A program made the translations under genes and the position numbers. A DNA stretch of 9,338 nt from positions 1 to 9,338 of the forward strand of contig JAQGNC010000536.1 of the NCBI GenBank assembly GCA_028292065.1, written 5' to 3'. Below are positions 5,968 to 9,338 of the stretch, piece by piece (position 1 is the stretch's first letter; each line of letters opens with the position of its first letter). This stretch comes from Betaproteobacteria bacterium. Its GTDB lineage: Bacteria; Pseudomonadota; Gammaproteobacteria; Burkholderiales; SG8-41. Under the pieces are notes generated by a model. That model was not told the DNA's origin, searched no databases, and saw only the letters and a list, made by a program, of their open reading frames with translations.

Positions 5968-7899
5968 CTACACCAGCTCAGCGCTGAAGAACTGCACCGC
6001 CTCGGCTTCGAACCGTGTCCGCCGCATCGGCGGCAGGCTTTGCAGGATGCGCCGGCCGTAGCTCTTGCTGTAGAGCCGGGGGTCGCAGATCATCAGCACC
6101 CCGCGGTCGTTCTCGTCGCGGATGAGGCGACCGGCGCCCTGCTTCAGCGTGATGACCGCCTGCGGCAACTGGTGCTCCATGAAGGCGTTGCGTCCTTCCT
6201 GGTTGAGCTTGTCGATACGCGCGGCGAGCACCGGATCGTCAGGCGCGGAGAACGGCAGCTTGTCGATGACGACCAGCGACAACGCTTCGCCTTTCACGTC
6301 GACGCCTTCCCAGAACGACTGGCTGCCGATCAGCACCGCGTTGCCGAGCTTGCGGAAGCGCTCGAGGAGCTCGGTGCGCGGGCTGTCGCCCTGCATGAGG
6401 ATCGGAAACGGCAGCATCCGGCGCTGCATGGCTTCGGTCAGCAACTCTCGAGCTTCGCGCATCGCGCGCAGGCTGGTGAACAGCAGGAATGCCCGGCCGC
6501 CGCTCGCTTCGATGACCGGCACCGCGGCGTTGATGACCGCGCGCGTGTACTCGGGCGTATTCGGCTCGGGCATTTTCCCCGGCACGTAGAGCAGCGCCTG
6601 CAGGTCGTACAGGAACGGGCTGTCCCAGCATCTGGTTTGCGCATCGCTCAACCCGAGCGCGTTGCAGTAGTGCTGAAAATCCTGCGCGACCGACAGCGTC
6701 GCCGAGGTAAAGATCCACGCGCGCGGCTGCCCGTGCACCTGTTTGGCGAAAACCTCGGCCACCGACAGCGGGGTCGAATTCAGGTGCAGCGAGTGCGTGA
6801 AAAGCTCGGCCCACTTGACCCGCTCGCCTTCGACGCCGCTCCTCCAGCGCTCGAGACGCTCGGCGACTTCGAGCGCGCGCTCGCGGCTGCGCTCGAGCCC
6901 TTCGCTGCGTGCGCCGTGCTCCTCGAGCTCGCTGCACAGCGCGTCGAGCCGCTGCATCACCGTGTCGAGCGCATCCGCGAAATCGCGGTTGCGCCCGATC
7001 ATGCGCAGCGGCATGCGGCCGCTCTCTTCGCGAAAGACCAGACGCAGGTCGCGCGCGGCTTTCTCCAGCGCGTTCGCGGCCGCGGGCAGGGTCCGGCTGT
7101 CGCGCGCGCCTGACGCGGCTTCGATGACGGTATCCTTGGCGAGCGTCACGATCTGCGCGGTCGACGTGCTTTCGCCGAAGAAGAGCGTCGCGGTCTCCGG
7201 GATCTGGTGCGCTTCGTCGAAGATGACGGTGTTGAACGCCGGAAGCAGCTCGCCGACGCCTTCGTCGCGCAGCACGAGGTCGGAAAAGAAGAGATGGTGA
7301 TTGACCACGACGACGTCGGCTTCGAGCGCAGCCTTGCGCGCCTGCATGACGAAGCACTTGTCGAAGTGATGGCAGTCGGAGCCGAGGCAGTTCTCGCGGG
7401 TCGAAGTCGCCTGCGACCAGATCGGCGCGGTTTCGGAGACGTCGATGCAGTCGGCGCGGTCGCCGGTGGTCGTGGAGAGCGCGAAGCGCTCGATCAGCCC
7501 GATATCGCGCACGTCATCGCGACTCGCGAAGCGCCCGTCGGCGACCGCACGCTGCAGGTGGTGATGGCAGACGTAGTTCGAGCGGCCCTTGAGCAGCGCC
7601 ACGCTCACCGGGAGCTTCAGCGCGCTGCGCACCGTCGGGATGTCGCGATCGAAAAGCTGGTCCTGGAGCGTCTTGGTGCCGGTCGAGATGATCACTTTGC
7701 CGCCCGAGCGCAGCGCCGGCACGAGATACGCGAACGTCTTGCCGGTGCCGGTCCCCGCTTCGGCGACGAGCACGCTGTGGTCGTGTATGGCCGAGGCCAC
7801 GGCGCGCGCCATGTCGAGCTGGAAAGGCCGCGGGCGAAAACCGGGGACGACGCGCGACAGCGTTCCGTCTTCTGCAAATATGGGATCTAGGTCGAGCAT
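5968..7899 (-). CDS. yoaA: ATP-dependent DNA helicase of the DinG/YoaA (XPD-like, Fe-S) family
   Basis: A 643-residue superfamily 2 helicase, cytoplasmic, acting 5'-3' on DNA in repair or at blocked forks in known members. Walker A is GTGTGKT (49-55) and the DEAH box is 228-231. Four iron-sulfur cysteines sit at 111, 171, 176 and 182; the last three have the same +5/+6 spacing as in E. coli DinG. C-terminal motifs include SATLS, FWEGVDVKG and QGAGRLIRD. Length and wording (ISTGTKTLQDQL, NCLGSDC, VVVNHHLF) fit E. coli YoaA (about 636 residues) better than DinG (716). It has no exonuclease domain. The ATG at 7899 lacks a clear Shine-Dalgarno. The gene converges on rimO and diverges from rhlE, with a candidate LexA box 30 bp upstream, as expected for a damage-inducible helicase. 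Calling it DinG would also be defensible. Confidence 0.93.
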   Translation of the reverse strand: MLDLDPIFAEDGTLSRVVPGFRPRPFQLDMARAVASAIHDHSVLVAEAGTGTGKTFAYLVPALRSGGKVIISTGTKTLQDQLFDRDIPTVRSALKLPVSVALLKGRSNYVCHHHLQRAVADGRFASRDDVRDIGLIERFALSTTTGDRADCIDVSETAPIWSQATSTRENCLGSDCHHFDKCFVMQARKAALEADVVVVNHHLFFSDLVLRDEGVGELLPAFNTVIFDEAHQIPETATLFFGESTSTAQIVTLAKDTVIEAASGARDSRTLPAAANALEKAARDLRLVFREESGRMPLRMIGRNRDFADALDTVMQRLDALCSELEEHGARSEGLERSRERALEVAERLERWRSGVEGERVKWAELFTHSLHLNSTPLSVAEVFAKQVHGQPRAWIFTSATLSVAQDFQHYCNALGLSDAQTRCWDSPFLYDLQALLYVPGKMPEPNTPEYTRAVINAAVPVIEASGGRAFLLFTSLRAMREARELLTEAMQRRMLPFPILMQGDSPRTELLERFRKLGNAVLIGSQSFWEGVDVKGEALSLVVIDKLPFSAPDDPVLAARIDKLNQEGRNAFMEHQLPQAVITLKQGAGRLIRDENDRGVLMICDPRLYSKSYGRRILQSLPPMRRTRFEAEAVQFFSAELV

Positions 7900-7928
7900 C
7901 CGGTCATTTTAACCGGGCGTAGCCTGAA

Positions 7929-7948
7929 TACTGGCTTTTTCTACAGGT
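7929..7948. promoter_or_regulatory. Candidate LexA (SOS) box between yoaA and rhlE
   Basis: The site is TACTG-N10-CAGGT, with CTG at 7931-7933 and CAG at 7944-7946. On the minus strand it reads CTGT-N8-CCAG, one mismatch from the E. coli-type CTGT-N8-ACAG core. It lies 30 bp upstream of the yoaA start and also overlaps the -35 region of the rhlE promoter candidate. E. coli dinG and, as reported, yoaA are LexA-controlled. Betaproteobacterial LexA uses a similar box, but the lexA gene is not visible here. Confidence 0.5.
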
Positions 7949-7953
7949 TCGCG

Positions 7954-7959
7954 TATACT
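7954..7959 (+). promoter_or_regulatory. Candidate -10 box for rhlE
   Basis: TATACT, five of six consensus bases, lies within gcgTATACTccgcgg, nearly the same as the -10 region at 121-135. No good -35 is visible. A start about 6 bp downstream would give an rhlE leader of roughly 115 nt, long for a gene in this window and containing two hairpins. The embedded GTATAC palindrome means a divergent promoter for yoaA could use the same bases. Confidence 0.4.
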
Positions 7960-7970
7960 CCGCGGCTTCC

Positions 7971-7992
7971 GTACGCCCTCCAATCAGCGTAC
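7971..7992 (+). promoter_or_regulatory. Hairpin at the start of the rhlE leader
   Basis: GTACGC (7971-7976) and GCGTAC (7987-7992) pair perfectly around a 10-nt loop, CCTCCAATCA. The loop's CTCCA (7978-7982) is complementary to TGGAG (8071-8075), the rhlE ribosome binding region, and CCAATCA (7980-7986) is complementary to TGATTGG (8034-8040). These allow alternative long-range folds of the leader. Function is inferred only. Confidence 0.35.
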
Positions 7993-8048
7993 CGGCCGTA
8001 ACACTCCTTGATTCATCCCTAATCCGTCTGCCTTGATTGGTGTCTCTC

Positions 8049-8077
8049 AGCTCGAGCGACAGGCCGTCGCTGGAGCT
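8049..8077 (+). promoter_or_regulatory. Hairpin that sequesters the rhlE Shine-Dalgarno
   Basis: Bases 8049-8060 pair with 8066-8077 (11 of 12 pairs; one G-G mismatch at 8054/8072) around a 5-nt loop. The only Shine-Dalgarno for rhlE, GGAG at 8072-8075, lies in the 3' arm, and the stem ends 3 nt before the ATG. Translation would need the hairpin to open, as in RNA thermometers or helicase autoregulation. The structure is visible; the control is inference. Confidence 0.55.
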
Positions 8078-8080
8078 CTA

Positions 8081-9338
8081 ATGAACACCGAAACACAATT
8101 CGACAGCCTCGGGCTGGCGCAACCCCTGCTGCGCGCTATCGTCGACGCAGGCTATACCATCCCCACCCCGATCCAGATCAAAGCGATTCCCCTCGTGCTC
8201 GCCGGCGGCGACCTGCTCGCCGCTGCGCAGACCGGAACCGGCAAGACCGCCGGTTTCGTCCTGCCGATCCTGCACCGCCTGTATGAAACCGCGCCGGAAG
8301 CCGCCGGCGGCACCAAGCCCGGCCGCCCGCGCTGCCTGATCCTCACCCCCACGCGCGAGCTCGCCGCGCAGGTCGAAGAATCGGTTCGCATCTACGGCAA
8401 GCACGTGGCGCTCAAATCGATGATGATGTTCGGCGGCGTCGGCATGCAGCCGCAGGTGACGCACCTCAAGAAGCGCGTCGACATCCTCGTCGCCACGCCC
8501 GGACGCCTGCTCGATCATTGCGGCCAGAAGACGGTCGATCTCTCGGGCGTCGAGATCCTCGTGCTCGACGAAGCCGACCGCATGCTCGACATGGGTTTCA
8601 TCCGCGACATCAAGCGCGTGCTGGCCTATATGCCCAAGCAGCGCCAGACCCTGCTCTTCTCGGCCACCTTCTCCGACGACGTGCGCGCGCTCGCGAGCTC
8701 GCTCCTGAACAAGCCGAGCAGCGTCGAAGTCGCGCCGCGCAACACCGCTTCCGAGCTCGTGCAGCAGACCGTGCACCTCGTCGCCAAAGACGAGAAGCGC
8801 GACGTGCTGAGCCACCTCATCCGCTCGAAGTCGTGGACGCAGGTGCTCGTGTTCACGCGCACCAAGCACGGCGCGAACCGCCTCGCCGAGAAGCTCGAAA
8901 AAGACGGCATCGCCGCCGCGGCGATCCACGGCAACAAGAGCCAGGCCGCACGCACCCGCGCGCTGGCACAGTTCAAAGCCGGTGAAGTGCCGGTGCTCGT
9001 TGCGACCGACATCGCCGCGCGCGGCCTCGACATCGAAGAGCTGCCGCACGTGGTCAACTTCGAGCTGCCGAACGTCGCCGAAGACTACGTTCACCGCATC
9101 GGCCGCACCGGCCGCGCCGGCGTCGAAGGCGCTGCAATCTCACTCGTCGACCCGGAAGAAATCCCGTTCCTGCGCGACATCGAAAAGCTGCTGAAGCGCT
9201 CGATCCCGCGCGCACCGCTTGAAGGTTACGTTGCACGTCCCGCCGCGGAACGCGCCGCCGAAGAGCGTGCGCGTCCGCCGCGTGAGGCGCAGCGTCCTCG
9301 ACGCTATGCGCCGCGCGGCGGGCAGGGCCGGCCGCAAG
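8081..9338 (+). CDS. rhlE: DEAD-box ATP-dependent RNA helicase RhlE (3' end beyond window)
   Basis: The frame opens at ATG 8081 and runs without a stop to the window edge, giving 419 codons; the end is missing. The product unwinds short RNA duplexes with ATP, in ribosome assembly and RNA turnover, often more important in the cold. Motifs in order: Q motif (Phe7 to PTPIQ, 28-32), Walker A AQTGTGKT (49-56), PTRELAAQ, DEAD (163-166), SAT (194-196), VFTRTK, DIAARGLDI and HRIGRTGRAG (338-347). After the two RecA-like domains comes an Arg/Gly/Pro-rich basic tail from about residue 370, which fits RhlE and would aid RNA binding. RhlE is preferred to other DEAD-box subtypes by the short start and direct tail, without a DbpA or CsdA-type C-terminal domain so far. 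The gene diverges from yoaA. Confidence 0.93.
   Translation, partial: MNTETQFDSLGLAQPLLRAIVDAGYTIPTPIQIKAIPLVLAGGDLLAAAQTGTGKTAGFVLPILHRLYETAPEAAGGTKPGRPRCLILTPTRELAAQVEESVRIYGKHVALKSMMMFGGVGMQPQVTHLKKRVDILVATPGRLLDHCGQKTVDLSGVEILVLDEADRMLDMGFIRDIKRVLAYMPKQRQTLLFSATFSDDVRALASSLLNKPSSVEVAPRNTASELVQQTVHLVAKDEKRDVLSHLIRSKSWTQVLVFTRTKHGANRLAEKLEKDGIAAAAIHGNKSQAARTRALAQFKAGEVPVLVATDIAARGLDIEELPHVVNFELPNVAEDYVHRIGRTGRAGVEGAAISLVDPEEIPFLRDIEKLLKRSIPRAPLEGYVARPAAERAAEERARPPREAQRPRRYAPRGGQGRPQ

Noticed and set aside
5849..6061. Possible 70-residue gene in the rimO-yoaA gap
   Set aside because: Its peptide (LRQAQDRLR) is a translation of the nested dispersed repeat, and its end overlaps yoaA. It is a repeat artefact.
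6040..7113. 357-codon plus-strand frame antisense to yoaA, and the overlapping 372-codon minus-strand frame at 6239-7357
   Set aside because: Both are shadow frames of the helicase gene, which has complete motifs in its own frame.
8078..9094. 338-codon minus-strand frame across rhlE
   Set aside because: It is antisense to RhlE; the plus-strand frame carries every DEAD-box motif and runs off the window without a stop.
1..9338. CRISPR array, prophage, toxin-antitoxin or defence system
   Set aside because: There are no regularly spaced repeats, no phage or transposase proteins and no small paired genes. All seven coding regions are conserved core or metabolic genes.

Overview
This window looks like the chromosome of a GC-rich betaproteobacterium, probably an environmental polyhydroxybutyrate (PHB) accumulator. 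The basis is protein resemblance and gene order: a class I PHA synthase, an acetoacetyl-CoA reductase, the PhaR regulator and RimO in a row, all of betaproteobacterial type. I cannot fix the genus.

Layout: (1) 1-183: one copy of a short dispersed palindromic repeat, a 12-bp palindrome and a TATAAT box before a ZIP-family metal transporter (184-975). (2) 976-1098: two small hairpins. (3) 1099-4347: PHB block phaC-phaB, then phaR behind its own likely sigma70-type promoter; no phaA thiolase is present. (4) 4460-5779: rimO, with a GTG start and a pyrimidine-rich leader lacking a Shine-Dalgarno sequence. (5) 5780-5967: the gap between convergent rimO and the next gene, filled by an inverted pair of the dispersed repeat, one arm carrying a clean 23-nt insertion of a second repeat sequence. 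(6) 5968-7899, minus strand: a DinG/YoaA-type iron-sulfur DNA helicase. (7) 7900-8080: divergent intergenic region with a candidate LexA (SOS) box and a structured leader. (8) 8081 to the window end: an RhlE-type DEAD-box RNA helicase, open at the right edge.

How the genes work together: PhaB supplies (R)-3-hydroxybutyryl-CoA, PhaC polymerises it, and PhaR senses polymer and controls granule genes; acetoacetyl-CoA must come from a thiolase encoded elsewhere. RimO modifies ribosomal protein S12, YoaA acts on damaged or stalled DNA, and RhlE remodels RNA.

The protein-coding content is ordinary and well conserved. I see no undescribed multi-gene system. The signals most worth a second look are non-coding: a hairpin that buries the rhlE ribosome binding site, a candidate LexA box between yoaA and rhlE, and the nested repeat between rimO and yoaA.
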